The notes beneath the pieces are model-generated. The model ran no database searches and was not told the DNA's origin. It saw only the letters and a program-made list of their open reading frames with translations. Position numbers and translations under genes: made by a program. 50,315 nt of DNA. It comes from Gnetum montanum (lineage: Eukaryota; Streptophyta; Gnetopsida; Gnetales; Gnetaceae). The DNA lies in assembly GCA_015680685.1 (NCBI GenBank), contig MNCI01017629.1, forward strand, positions 366,184 to 416,498. Direction: 5' to 3'. Positions 22,179-34,236 of this stretch are shown in pieces (the stretch's first letter is position 1; every line of letters begins with the position of its first letter).

Positions 22179-25100
22179 ATGGTAAATAGCACACTGAATA
22201 AGACAAAAATGTTTTCTTCTTCGCACAAAAGCACTTCATCGCCTAGGACTAACACAAGAGACAGTCGACGGCATAACACACGTAACCAAGATCGACTAGT
22301 TCCTCAATAGTTCTATGTGGTATATATTCATCACGATGAGTATGTACCCAAATTTACCTTTATTCTCCATCAAGATGAGCAACTACGTTGGAGAGACTTG
22401 GAAGGTAACATAGTGTTGCCTCTAGAATGATCAGTCCCCAACATGCTTCATTGTGCTCTCTCACAAATAGACATGTCATCTTTATATGCAGAATATGTTG
22501 CATGCAATCTTGAAACAAGGGACTACCATCCCACAGAAGCACAACATCAAAGGGACTTGCAACAAGAGAGATATCATACATCCTCGAAGGGTAAATGGCC
22601 CCATAACGCTTTGCATGTCTTGAGTGAAATTGAGGATGGTGAACCTTCTTTAACAGGTTCCCAACTAAATAATGTTCCTCCTCCTAACGATGGTCAGGAG
22701 ATGGTTTATTAGAACCTCCACTCCACGGTTCACAACCTTGGTTCTGATCCCCATTAACACAAAGTGTTCAACAAGGGAACACAAACACATGATAAGGATG
22801 GACGTTCTGATCATGATCACGATTAGGGTTGAGACCACTGAAGAGAAGGTAGAGAACATTGTCATGATGATGGCTCTCCTCCTTCTTTGCCTTCATCATC
22901 ACATTCACCCTCTCCTTCAGTGTCCAGACACAGTCATAAGGAACCTAACCATGAGGATAAAGGTAAACAGAGTGAAAAACATCGATGAGACAGTCGAGAA
23001 CGAGGATGAGGGCACTCTAAGAAATCAAGGCATGGAAGAAGGGAGAGTAGGGAACCGCATAGACACCAGAGACGCTATGAACAAGATGACCACGATGAAC
23101 CCCTACTCGCAACTAGAAACATGCTAGACATAATGGAGGCTATAAGAATTCCCATAAGGCACCAAAAAGATAGTAGGATCAAGAGGTTAGACATGAATAA
23201 CATCCCATGGTTTGAGGGGGGATACAACGCTGATCCTCAAATTCATTTATAAGCATTCCATGATGCATGTGCCTTGCAGAACATAGAAAACAAGTGGTAA
23301 AAATTGAAGTTGTTCCCAAGGACACTGGTAAAGGAAGTAGAAAGCTGGTACTAGTCCTTAGAATCGAAATCCATTTGGATGTGGAGTACGATGTTAGAAC
23401 TGTTTAATGACAAGTACCAAACATACTCCTGAGTGTCTAACCTGCGAAAGCAAATCCAAGGATGGAAGCAGGAAAATCATGAATCCTTGGATGCTACCAT
23501 GGGCCATTATTATGCACTCTTACATCATTGCCTGGGCTATGGTTATTCGCAGCAGGATCAACTACGCCATCTTGTAGATGGACTTACACATGAAATAAGG
23601 AGAACCCTTGGAATGTATGCCTAAGGGAGATTATCAAAGCTTAGGTCTCATTAGGTTCATAGATTGCTAGAGTAAGTAGCTAAGGAAGAAGGGAAGCTAC
23701 GTAAGAGAGAAAGTGCAAAAGAGTACAATTGAGATCGTTCTCTCCGAAAAAGGGGAGTGAGATTCTGTGAGGAGGAGGAAGAGTCACCACTCAAAGAGAT
23801 GGTGAATAGGAAAACCTTGCTGCTCCAAAAATCAACAACTAAAGTATTGGCAAAGGTAAACCAGATGTGGGACTCCCTAGATAGTAGGTTCGAAACTGTT
23901 CTTAAAATCGTAGAGGAGTCTATGGAGTGAGGTAGTGACAATGACGAAAAGAAAAAGAGAGAAGTGGAAAATGCATGTAACAAAGGTAAGGGTAAAATGG
24001 CCATCACCGAAGAGGTTTTGGATTTTGATACGGACAATGACAGTGGATGTGAGATATGCCAATACAACCATCCTAAGGAATGTTTCCCAGTAATCTCACA
24101 CCTACAAGAGTCTGGGGTGTATGCACTTAACCCATGACTTAACAAACGACAAGCACCCTGATGGTTACCTTATCCCCAAGGTAACCCAAGGCAGTTCCAC
24201 CAACCTTTAACGTAGTATCCAAGTGGAACTCCACCACAACCTATTGAGCAACACCAATAGTGGAAATACCCACAGTCATGGGGGATGCCACCACCAATGC
24301 AACAATACCCCTACCAGCAACCAAATCCATATGGCTACTACATGCAGTTTCCAATCTCTCCACGTGACTCTATTGGTCATGTGACACCACAACATCACTA
24401 CCAAGCTCGGGAGTATTATAGGACTCCTTCTCCTAGGGAAGACAACCCACAGACATACCATCCTCCAAATCCATATGCAACTCTCACACTGATAGCTCCA
24501 TTACCACCTACTCTAGCAATGCAAGGGGAACTCCCCATTCAACTGTAGCAACACAATGCTACGAGAGCTGTGAACCTTTAACCCACTATTGGTTCTGACA
24601 ACCGTATGAAGAGAAGACCTTTCTTCAGAACCAACAATCCAACCAAGCTCTCACAACCACAAGCAGTTGAGCCTCTGACCGCTTCTCCATCAAATACGAC
24701 TTTAGATCTCCCTTCAAACAAAAAATCGAGCTCAATTCACATGGTTATGTTAACACATGTCGTTACTGACTGGATTAAGGTGGGCCACCTTCCCAAGAAA
24801 TTCTCTGATCCTGGAAGCCCTCTAATTTATCTCCAAGTCACTGGGAATGAACCATGTAAAGCTCTTCTGGACTTAGGTTCTGGAGTTAACTTAATATCAC
24901 AAGAGATGTACAAAGCCTCAAACTTGTCTCCATTAAAGAAGAGCAATATCCGACTAGAGCTGGTCGACCAGTCCATCACAATTCCCTTAGGACTGGTGGA
25001 GGACATCATCACCACTGTGTGTGGGTGGTCATACCCCGCTGATTTCCTAGTGATACAAGTAAACAATAATAAACGAGACTTCTCAATAATCATGGGAAGG

Positions 25101-25235
25101 GCATGGCTAAGTACCATAAATGCATGCCTAGGAATCCACGATCTTTCCCTGGAAATATCTAAGAAAAAAACCTTTGGGAAGATCGAATATAAGAAGGTTC
25201 CATGCATCACATACAGTGATACAGGGTGTGACTAA
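22179..25235 (+). pseudogene. Element D Gag-protease polyprotein (stops, single frame)
   Basis: From ATG 22179 to TAA 25235 the frame is continuous in register (1019 codons) and broken only by premature stops, mostly TAG. The capsid-type Gag domain lies at about 23190-23640 (KLKLFPRTLVKEVESWY, then SLRKQ-like and MGHYYALLHH). A charged linker follows, then a variant zinc knuckle CEICQYNHPKEC near 24050, and a Pro/Tyr/Gln-rich stretch. The aspartic protease has ALLDLGSGVNLIS (about 24860; DLG in place of D[ST]G), then PLGLVEDI and IIMGRAWLSTINA near 25095, matching the GRPFLAT block of Athila proteases. RT is absent after the stop. Confidence 0.93.
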
Positions 25236-27553
25236 ATGCAAGAATGTTCAGCATTGCCTGCATGCAACTGATGTGCACAAGAAATTAACATACAAAAGTG
25301 CTTGTATGTAGCAACCACATGACAAGAAGACACCCAGTGGTTGATAGTTGATCAAGAGAGAAACTCACCAACGTGCATGGAACTAACTGAGGGAACAACT
25401 TGCGCTCACGTAGAAAGCATAGATACACTGGAACAAGAATGTCGCCAACTTTCAAACCTTAACCTGAAAACATCAATTGGGAAAAGTTGAAAACTCCTAA
25501 AAAACTCAAACAAGTGCCCAAATAAGGGATTGCTAGTTAATGTGCAACAGACCATACCTTACCATGAATCTAAAATGGTCAATGCACATAATACCTTTGA
25601 GAAAGGATGACCCCGCTCATTATTTCAGATCTCCCCCTTCCAACTTAGTCATGGGGGAGATGGCCATCTTTGCTAATCATTTAAGGCCCTCAGTTCCTTT
25701 TTAATTTTTTGTTTTACACATTTTTTTTTACAAATTTCTTTAAATTTTCTTGTTTTTGTTTTGCAACATCATTTATGCTCTTTCATTTCTTTGTGTGTTT
25801 GTTTATTTTGTTAGGTTCATCACCTAATAAGTGCCCTTGATGGTGGTATGAACTGTATTCTATTGATTGCCAATGTTTGGTTTTTACCTTTGAGTTATAA
25901 TGTTGATAGTAAGGTATGGTTCTTTTGATATAATAGGTAATGAGTCCACATCATCCATACATCCATGAATTTCTATGGTCTCTCTTGGCTTGGAACTATA
26001 CAGTCCCCTTCTTAATAATAGAACTATCAACGGATTGGTGACTGGGCATTTCTCAAACTAAGGAAGGACTCAAGGATTGAAAAGGGTGTGGCTTTAAGGG
26101 TATTTGATGCATTTGTGCTGGCCATTCTCTTGGGTGCTTGGATGTTTTATTCTTGAGTTTTCCTTACCATTCTAATGTTGCTCCATTATTGGGAAGCTGA
26201 GCTAATAAAAATAATAAGTCTTTGCATGGTGTGGTTCTCACACAAATAAATAAATAACAAAAAAAATAGTGAGAATTCAAAGCATGTTCCGTAGACGAAA
26301 TAATCCTTTGGGCTACAAGCAATAGTTATGGAACTAAATAAACATGTTCCCTCTAACTAAGGCCCTTTCTTACTTCCTACCTTTTCCTTTTCTTGTTTCC
26401 TCGGAATGGTGGTGACTCTTTGGTGGAAGCATTCTTGCTACTTCAAGTGGATGGATTGGCCAAGTGTATTAATGCGAAGTCACTAAATGTGGATTGTAAG
26501 AGGCTGGCTTTGGAATGAGATCTACTAAGTCACATTAACCATAACTACACAAGGGGCTATACACCACCTTGTTCTTGGGACTCCATTCCATTCTCTTCTC
26601 CTCACCATTCTTTTCCCATGTTCCACCTCATTGTCGGTTGTATCAGTAGTCTCTATTTTGGTTGATACGTTTTTTTCTCTTTGGTAAATTCTTGTGGTTA
26701 AGACTTTAACTCTTGCTTCCAAATGACATTTCCAGAGCCTACGAACTCTTTGAATGTGGGGTTGTTAGGGCATTAAGAGCATGAGCCTGCTTTGGGGAGG
26801 ACCCACTGGCATTCCTATTTGGTGCATCAGTTAACTTCTTTCCCTTGAACATTATTGCAATCATAATTTATTTTGTTCATTTCCACCTATGACATTCATT
26901 CTATTGGCATTGCCATTGTTTTTTTTCTCCATCTTTCTTATTCCTCATATTTTTCCATTTTATCACTACCAAAGGTTCGCTCTTAGTCATGGGGGTCCTG
27001 GTCCAATTTTTTCAAATTTCTCCTAACCCCTACACCTTGGGTAGTCGCCAGTGTTATATCTCTAGAATCTGTATTAGCCACATCACAACTTAGCCAATAA
27101 ATCGTACACCGAGGCAAGGTATCAATTGCATTGTGATTTATTTACCCTTGCTAATATGTGACTGTGTTGTGTGTGCAGATGGCGATCATATGACAATGGA
27201 TTGGAGTTGGAGAAAACACTTAGGATGGACTGGTGCTGGAACAGTCATGCAAAGGAACAAGATTGATGGTGTGGCTATGGATGGACAACGGAAGACGCAA
27301 TTTTGGCATTGACAGCAACACATCTTCTTTTTCTTCTCTCTCTCTCTTCTCTCTCAGCTACCAAATAAGGTTGGATGTCAAATGTGTATAGTGTTCACTC
27401 TTGTGGTCATGAACACTAATTTTTCTATGTATTGTAATGATGATCCGTTCACATGTCATCCCAACCATTAGTGTCATTCAAGTCAATAATCCCATACCTT
27501 CCCAATATTTTGTAAGGAACTCGAGGACGAGTTTTCATTTAGTCATGGGGGTA
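25236..27553 (+). other. Noncoding 3' half of element D
   Basis: No protein domain is recognisable on either strand. The tract holds T-rich segments (25690-25760, 26900-26960), a CT microsatellite near 27325-27355, and ends in TTAGTCATGGGGGTA, which serves as the polypurine-like tract before the 3' LTR. AGTCATGGGG also occurs near 25644 and AGTCATGGGGGTCC near 26985, possibly duplicated ends of an ancestral internal region. Confidence 0.7.
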
Positions 27554-28346
27554 TGATGAGCTATGATATCGCGTACACGATATTGGGTACGTGATATCGC
27601 ATCCCATCCTATTATCTATAAATAAGAGGCAGCTTCCCTTGTTTTAACCACTGAGACTTAGACCCTTAGCTAAATTCTTATAGTTTTACCATTCTAGAGT
27701 TAGAATAATTTCCATGTGCTCATAGTAGGAGTCTTAAAGTGAATGGATCTTTATTTGAGAAAATTGTACTTAAGCACACATTTGTGTACATTAATAAAGA
27801 CAAACTTTATGATAAACCTTGCAACATATGGACGAAGCTAAATAGTAATTAATTATTGTTGAATGTTTAAATGCTTTCCTAATTAATTAATTTCTCTCAA
27901 CCCTTGACTCTCCTAGTTAAGTACACTCAATATGACCACTTCGAGCATGTGTGCAGTGCTTGGTAGCCCAGTAACGATTAACATTTGGTAATCCCAGCAA
28001 CGTTGCACTGGTTTAGGATGTGTGTGGCAAGTGGGAACGGATACTGGTGTTAGGAACAATCAGAACTTAGTTAGTGAATAGTTAATGAAAGTTAGTTACT
28101 TAGTTCTCTTCACCTTCCCCTATTAGCATAAGACATTAAAAAGATAAAAGTTATAAAAATCATATACCTCAAGCTTAATGAGCCATACAACCATGACAAT
28201 ACAAGTAAGTTTGGGAAGAAAACGATTGATTAACCTTAAGTATTCCATTAAGGTGCGTAAGCACTTAGTCCTTGGAGTTCGACCGGATCGCGCATGAAAT
28301 GCTTGTATTCGTATGGTTGAGTGTAGGGGTACCTCGCCACTCATCA
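27554..28346 (+). repeat. 3' LTR of element D
   Basis: It is collinear with 21284-22063. It starts TGATGAGCTATGATATCGCG with an extra repeat of the GATATYGSGTACRYGATAT block and ends CTCGCCACTCATCA. It differs from the 5' LTR by scattered, mostly transition differences. Confidence 0.95.
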
Positions 28347-28351
28347 CATGA

Positions 28352-28563
28352 TATCATGATTCATGTGTTAGCCTATAAATACAGCACTTAGGTGCACAGC
28401 GAGACCATTAGTTAGTACTTAGATCATTAGAAAGTTAGAAGTTCTTTTCTTTTGACAGTTTAGCTTTTAATCATTCTTAGTGCATGCTTGCAGTGTGATG
28501 CGTGTAATTGTATAGAACCTTTGTTCAAGTGTGATGTACTTGGACACACACACGATCAGTAAT
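28352..28563 (+). repeat. LTR fragment F, right part
   Basis: It continues the LTR interrupted by element D, with GCCTATAAATACAGCACTTA (TATA box near 28370) and a CTTGGACACACACACGATCA segment. It stops where element E begins, so E probably inserted here; GTAAT (28559-28563) would be E's left TSD copy. Confidence 0.5.
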
Positions 28564-29472
28564 TGATGAGAGCGGTTACTCTAATAATTAGAGTGGTAAT
28601 TATTAGAGCGGTTACTCTAATAATTAGAGTGGTTATTATTAGGGCAGTTACTCTAATTATTAGAGTGGTTATTATTAGAGGGGTAGTTTCTCTAAAATTA
28701 GAGTGGCATTTTTTGTAATTATTAGAGTAGTTACTCCCAAGCCTATAAATATAATGCCCAGGCACACAATAGAGAAGTCAAGAAGAAGAAGAAGAATTTA
28801 AAAGAGGAAGTCTTTTAGGAGTGAAGTAGCAAAACTCTAGCCAAGTGCCTGCAGCTGGAGGTCTAAGTGTGGATGGATCTTTATTTGAGCATTGTGTACC
28901 TAAGCACACCTTGTGTATGGTAATAAAGACGACCTCTTGGATTCATCCTTGCAGCACTTGAGATTTTTTTTCTTACTCATTTTCTTTATTTTATTTTCTT
29001 CTGCATTTATTTTATTTTATGCACTTTACATTTCTATTATTAGCACACACAGTACGATCACTTCGAGCATGCGTGTAACACTTGGTAACCCAGTAACGAT
29101 TAATGTTTGGTAATCCCAATAGTGTTGCGTTGGTTTAGGATGTGTAGGGCAAGTGAGAATGGATACTGGTGTTAGGATTAGTTAAAACCTAGTTAATCAA
29201 TAGTTAAGTTAAATTAGTCACTTGGTTATCTCTCTCTCTCCTCCCTTATTAGCAATAGGACATAAAAGCATAAAAGCTATAAAAATCATATGCCTCAAGC
29301 TTACTTAACCATACAACTGTGACAATAAAAGTAAGTTTGGGAAGACAATGATTGATTAACCCTGAGTGTTCCATTAGGGCGTGTAAGCACTTAGTCCTTG
29401 GAATTCGACTAGATCATGCGTGAAACGCTTGTATTCATATGGTTGAGCGTAGGGGTAGGAAATTGTTCATCA
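28564..29472 (+). repeat. 5' LTR of element E
   Basis: It starts TGATGAGAGCGGTTACTC, carries CCTATAAATATAATGCC (TATA box near 28743), TTGTGTATGGTAATAAAGACG (polyadenylation) and the conserved block GGTTTAGGATGTG near 29131, and ends TTGTTCATCA. A decayed tRNA-Asp primer site follows at once. It is related to the D LTR in its 3' half but not in its first 180 bp. Confidence 0.8.
28568..28735 (+). repeat. 36-bp palindromic tandem repeats in the E LTR
   Basis: Three near-exact units and one diverged unit of GAGCGGTTACTCTAATAATT plus the following 16 bases. Each contains the palindrome CTCTAATAATTAGAG. They lie in U3, directly upstream of the TATA box. Confidence 0.9.
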
Positions 29473-29473
29473 T

Positions 29474-29491
29474 TGACGCCATTGTTGGGGA
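29474..29491 (+). promoter_or_regulatory. Decayed primer-binding site of element E
   Basis: TGACGCCATTGTTGGGGA differs from the tRNA-Asp complement at three positions, each explicable as G-to-A or C-to-T. Confidence 0.75.
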
Positions 29492-29588
29492 CTTAGTTGT
29501 TTGTGCACTACGTAGAACATAGGAAATCATCCATATCATTGGGATGTTGGAATGAACCCTTAGGGTTGATCAAAGGAAAGATAAGACA

Positions 29589-31500
29589 ATGGTAAATCAC
29601 ACATCGAACAAGATGAAAATATCTTCTTCTTTGCACAAGAGCACTTCACCACCTAGGACTAACACAAGAGATAGTCGACGACATCATACACGTAACCAAG
29701 ATCCATCAGTTCCTCAACAATTTTAGGTAGTATATACTCATCATGATGAGTATGTACCCAATTTCACCTTTATCCTCCACCAAGATGAACAACTGCGTTG
29801 GAGAGACTTAGAGAGTAACATAGTATTGCCTCTAGATTGATCAGTCCCCAACATGCTCCTTCGTGCTCTTACACGAATAGGCATGCCACTTTTGTATGCA
29901 GAATATGTTTCATGCGATCATGAAATAAGGGACTATCATCCCACAAAAGCACAATGTCAGTGGGACTTGTGACAGGAGAGTTACCATGCATCCTTGAAGT
30001 GTAAATGGCCCCATAATGCCCCACACATTTTAAGCGAAATTGGGGATGGTGAAATGGTTTCAACAGGTTCCCCACCAAATGATGTTCCACCTCCTAACGA
30101 TGGTTAGGAGGTGGTGTATTAGAAACTCTACTCCGCAGTTCACAACCCTATTTTTGATGCCCACAAACATGAAGTGTTCAATGAGGAAACACAAACACAC
30201 AATAAGGATGGACGTTCTGATAGTAATCATGATCAAGGCTAAGATCACCGAAGACAAGGTAGAAAACACCGTCATGATGATGGTTCTCCTTCTTCTTCAA
30301 CTTCATCATCACATTCATCCTCTTCTTCAGTGTCAGGACACAGTCATAAGGAAACTAACCATGAGGATAAAGGAAGATAGAGTGAAAAACATCAACAAGA
30401 TAGTCAAGAACGAGGATGAGAGCACTCTAGGGAATCATGGCATAGAAGAAGGGAGAGTAGGGAACCGCATAGACATCATAGATGGTATGAATGAGATGAC
30501 CATGAAGAACCCCTACTTGCAACTAGAAGCATGTTAGATATCACGGAGGCCGTAAGAGTTCCAAAAAGGCACCAAAAGAACAGTAGGATCAAGAGGTTAG
30601 ACATGAACAATATCCCATGATTTAAAGGGGGATACAATGCTGATCTTCAAAACCACTTACAAGAATTCCAGAATGTGTGTGCCTTGCAGAACATTGAGAA
30701 CAAATGGCAAAAACTGAAGTTGTTCCCAAGGATACTAGTGAAAGAAGCAGAAAGCTGGTACCAGTATCAAACGTACTCTTGAGTGTTTAACGTGTGAAAA
30801 AAACTCCAAGGATGGACACAAGGAAATAATGAACCCTTGGATGCTACCATGGGCTGCTATTACGCACTGTTACATCATTGTCCTGGCCATGGTTATTCGT
30901 AGCGGGATCAACTACACCATCTCATGGATGGACTTAGGCATGAAACAAGGAGAACCCTTGGAATGTATGCCTAAGGGAGACTATCCAAGCTTAGGTCCCA
31001 TCAAATTCAAAGACTATTGGAGCAAATTGCTAAGGAAGAAGGTGAGCTACGGAAGAGAGAAAGTGCAGAGGATTATAACTGAGATCCTTCTCTTTGGAAG
31101 AGGGGAGCAATATTTTGTGAGGATGAAGAAGGTTCAACCGCTTCAAATTTTTGGTAGCCCTCACAACCACAAGCGGTTGAACCTCTGAATGCCTCCCCAT
31201 CAATTAAGGCTTCAGGGCTTCCTTTAAACCAAACACCAAGCTCAACGCATACGGTTATGTTAACACATGCTGTTATTGATTGGATTAAGGTGGGTCACCT
31301 TCCCAGGAAATTCTCTGATCTTGGAAGCCCTCTAATCTATCTCCAAGTCACTAAGAATGAACCATGTAAAGCTCTTCTAGACTCAGGTTTCAGAGTCAAC
31401 TTAATATCATAAGAGATGTACAAAGCCTAGAACCTGCCTCCATTAAAGAAGAGTAACATCCATCTAGAGTTGGTAGACTAGTCCATAACTATCCCATTGG
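29589..31500 (+). pseudogene. Element E Gag-protease, first part (split by element G)
   Basis: It is collinear with 22179-24990 of element D: ATG in ACAATGGTAAATCACAC, the Gag block KLKLFPRILVKEAESWYQ near 30713, MGCYYALLHH near 30850, then the protease ALLDSGFRVNLIS near 31375. Relative to D it lacks about 60 bp after ESWYQ (30765) and about 860 bp between the Gag tail and the protease (near 31130), removing the zinc knuckle and Pro-rich linker. The frame stops at 31500 where element G is inserted, and resumes at 50155. Confidence 0.9.
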
Positions 31501-33179
31501 TGTAGCGACCGAGAAAGTCGACAGTTGGAAAGGGCACCGATGGGTCGTCAACCACTAGATAGTCTCGACCCTATTTTCGTGGGAGGGCCATGCTGGATGG
31601 GATGGAAATGGGGCACCCTGAATGGTCTGGTCGATTAGATAGGGACTTAGTCGGTGTCTATATAACCTTTTGCAACGTGTGATTTAAAGAAAAATGAGAT
31701 AGCGTGAAGTAATGCTTAAATGCAAAAGAGATAGAAAACAATGTAAAATGCAATAGTAAATAGGAGATAATGTAAACTACAGTTACAAAAATGCACCCCT
31801 TTGAAGCTATGACCTCACTTTGTCAAGATGGATATAATTGGTTTCACAGTGTTGGGAAGTGTAGAGATCCTGAGGATGACCAAGACGTGTAGAAAAAGAT
31901 GGTTGTGTGCTTGAATGTAGGCTTAGGTATTAACAATGCCAAGTTCTACCAAGGTGGTAGAAGAGAATAGAACAGGATGCCAACTGAGAATGATAATTGT
32001 TTACAATGTTAAATAGAAAGCTTACAATGCTTGAGATTACAATGCCAACTTTTTGCTTGTAAGCCAACAAGACTATTAGCTGACCAGATTGCCAAGAAAA
32101 TAGACTAGGGATTGAAAAGCTACAAAGGAAGTCCCTTAGATCAAAAATTTTAACAAAAGGGAACCAGGAGGAGATAGAGCTAGAGCTAGAGAGAGCGAAG
32201 ATCTGGAAGAGACAATGCCAGAGTGCCAGAGGGAGACCAGAAGAAAAAAGGAGAGTTTGAATGTTGCTCATTGGGGTATTTATAGGACCAAGGGTGCACG
32301 AAAGAGGTAGTTTGGATGCCACGTGTCTTGGTCCTATGCTGACCTATCTATGCTGCACGTGCCTGCATGACCATTGGGCAAGCCTGCCATGCTGTAATTA
32401 CAAGTCTATCATGTCGTAATTATGCTGTCAAAGCAATGGTGCAATTAGGTGAAGTGCATTAATGTCACATAACGGCTTGCCATGTCTTGCCATGCTTTGT
32501 AGCATAGCATGTTTGGCATGGCCTAGCATCTTGTTACGTTGTGCTATGCTATGTAGCGTAGCGTAGCCACTGGTTTGAAGCACGAAACTTATGTTATGTC
32601 TTGCTACATGTGTTGGGAACCTTCGCAGTGTTGTGACTACTGGTCACAGATTTTCTACACTACGCTACGCTACGTAGCGTATCATAGCATAGCAGCTGTC
32701 CTTAGCCGCAAAAACATTGCCAATATGCAAACCTCATCTTTTGTACTGCGAAGCTTGCAAACTTGCTGATCTCGCCCTTTGAGATGCCTTGTATTAAGTT
32801 TCGCAGAATTGCTACACCTCGTTGTGCCATGTAGCTTAACGTAGCATAGCAGCAAAGATGACCTGATTTTGGCCAAGTTCACCACTTCCTAATGGAAGAA
32901 GACATTGTCGAAGGACTTGGAGTTGGGCAAGGGGATTGGTTGTCCAAATTTTGTTACACTGTGTGGCATAGTGTAGGATAGCACTGCGCTTCTGCAAACA
33001 TCTTCTGAAGTTTCCTACGCTACATGACATAGCGTAGCGTAGCAAGACTCCTTGACTTAGAAAACTTACCAAAGCGGTCTGAAAATCAGAGCATCCATCT
33101 CCTGAAGACTTGTTGTAATGCTGCGCAAATTGCAAAGGCTTGGTGAAGAAAGAATGCCTTTGAATTTTGGGATGTTTCA
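31501..33179 (-). repeat. 3' LTR of element G
   Basis: Plus strand TGTAGCGACCGAGAAAGTCG to GGGATGTTTCA. The TATA box is in the complement of GGTATTTATAGGACC (32275-32289). The upstream (U3) half holds a field of TAGC/GCTA palindromes (32480-33050). The first 190 bases differ from the other LTR far more than the next 200. Confidence 0.95.
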
Positions 33180-33196
33180 TTAGCCCCTCTTTGTCA
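33180..33196 (-). promoter_or_regulatory. Polypurine tract of element G
   Basis: On the minus strand TTGACAAAGAGGGGCTAA abuts the LTR start TGAAAC. It is identical in core to that of element A. Confidence 0.85.
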
Positions 33197-34236
33197 ACAT
33201 CTAGAGGACGGGCTCGAGATACGTTGACAAAGAAAATGAAACACCACCAAAGACGTGATGCTAACGTTGCCGCTTGGTGGCTGCTGGGACATTGCTTGGC
33301 TATGCTTGAGAGTGAAAGGGCAAAGCAGGGAGGAAGGAGGTTTAGGAGAAGGGTAAAGATGATGTTTAGCAAAGTCCCTTGTTGGAGTGCTCATGAGGGA
33401 CTTATTCACATTTTCATCTTTACCTTCACTAGCCTTCGATCCTCTATAGGATAGGTGTTCCTTTCCTAGGATGAGTTACATTACATTTGGGTGGTTTTAA
33501 CCTGCCTACAGATGCTTTCCATGTGATGAGCTGTGTTACGCACGTCATGGAACTTGCATCCTGAAGTAGCCAAGCTAGGCACTCACTTCATGACACCATA
33601 GCATTTGCTACTATGGCTAGATGTACTCTCAGTTGCACCCTGTAAGCACGATGGAGAGAGAGATGCGAAGCGAGGGTAGGAGTCTTACTTGTTGCAGGCA
33701 TTGTTGAAACTCTTGGACACCCGTGCTAGTGCACGGTGTCCAAAGCAGAAAGCCTAGTAGTGGCCTTGGTAGCACTGGCGGGGAGGTGGTGGAGTCGAAG
33801 GCACCGGGAGTTGTTGTGAGTGCAGATGCTCTGGAATCCCTGCGAAAGGCATGCATTCTCAGTTCAGCTATGGGCTCAGCTACCACATAGCTAAACATCA
33901 TGCAAGCTGAGGCATTGGTAGGGGACTGGAGGATGACAATATTATGGCTAGGCCACAATACTGTTGGAACTCCAATGGCAGGCACTGGCCGAGGAACTAC
34001 CGTCAGGGTGGTAGGCTGTGGCTATGGTAGGTCTGGAGGGCCAATGTGACATCATACGACATCTCCAGAGGGTCAGCATGATGCCAAGGGTGGCAGCGTT
34101 ACGTGTGCTCCAGATCGTGTTCGTAGTAAGTCGTGAACTACATTCTAGAGCTACAATGTCCCAACCCCTCGTCAGCACTATGCATGCTCGTTCGATGTGT
34201 ACTTGATGTAGATGCATGCTAGGGACATAACGCGAA
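33197..34236 (-). other. Element G 3' noncoding tract
   Basis: No retroviral domain was found. A 118-codon minus-strand frame (33985-33629) has no recognisable motif. It is unclear whether any product is made. Confidence 0.45.

Larger units (their letters stand above)
21284..28346 (+). mobile_element. Element D: complete LTR retrotransposon with Gag-protease only, TSD CATGA
   Basis: The 7063-bp element has LTRs of 780 bp (21284-22063) and 793 bp (27554-28346), each starting TGATGAGCT and ending CGCCACTCATCA. CATGA flanks both sides (21279-21283 and 28347-28351). A primer site matching tRNA-Asp follows the 5' LTR. One long frame (22179-25235) encodes Gag and an Athila-like aspartic protease. 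The remaining 2.3 kb before the 3' LTR shows no RT, RNase H or integrase motif. It is therefore non-autonomous, similar to TR-GAG elements but with a protease. Enzymes would have to come from a related full element. Confidence 0.95.

Noticed and set aside
31930-32322. 130-codon minus-strand frame in the G 3' LTR
   Set aside because: It lies wholly in the LTR, is not open in the other LTR copy (48.9-49.3 kb), and has no domain.
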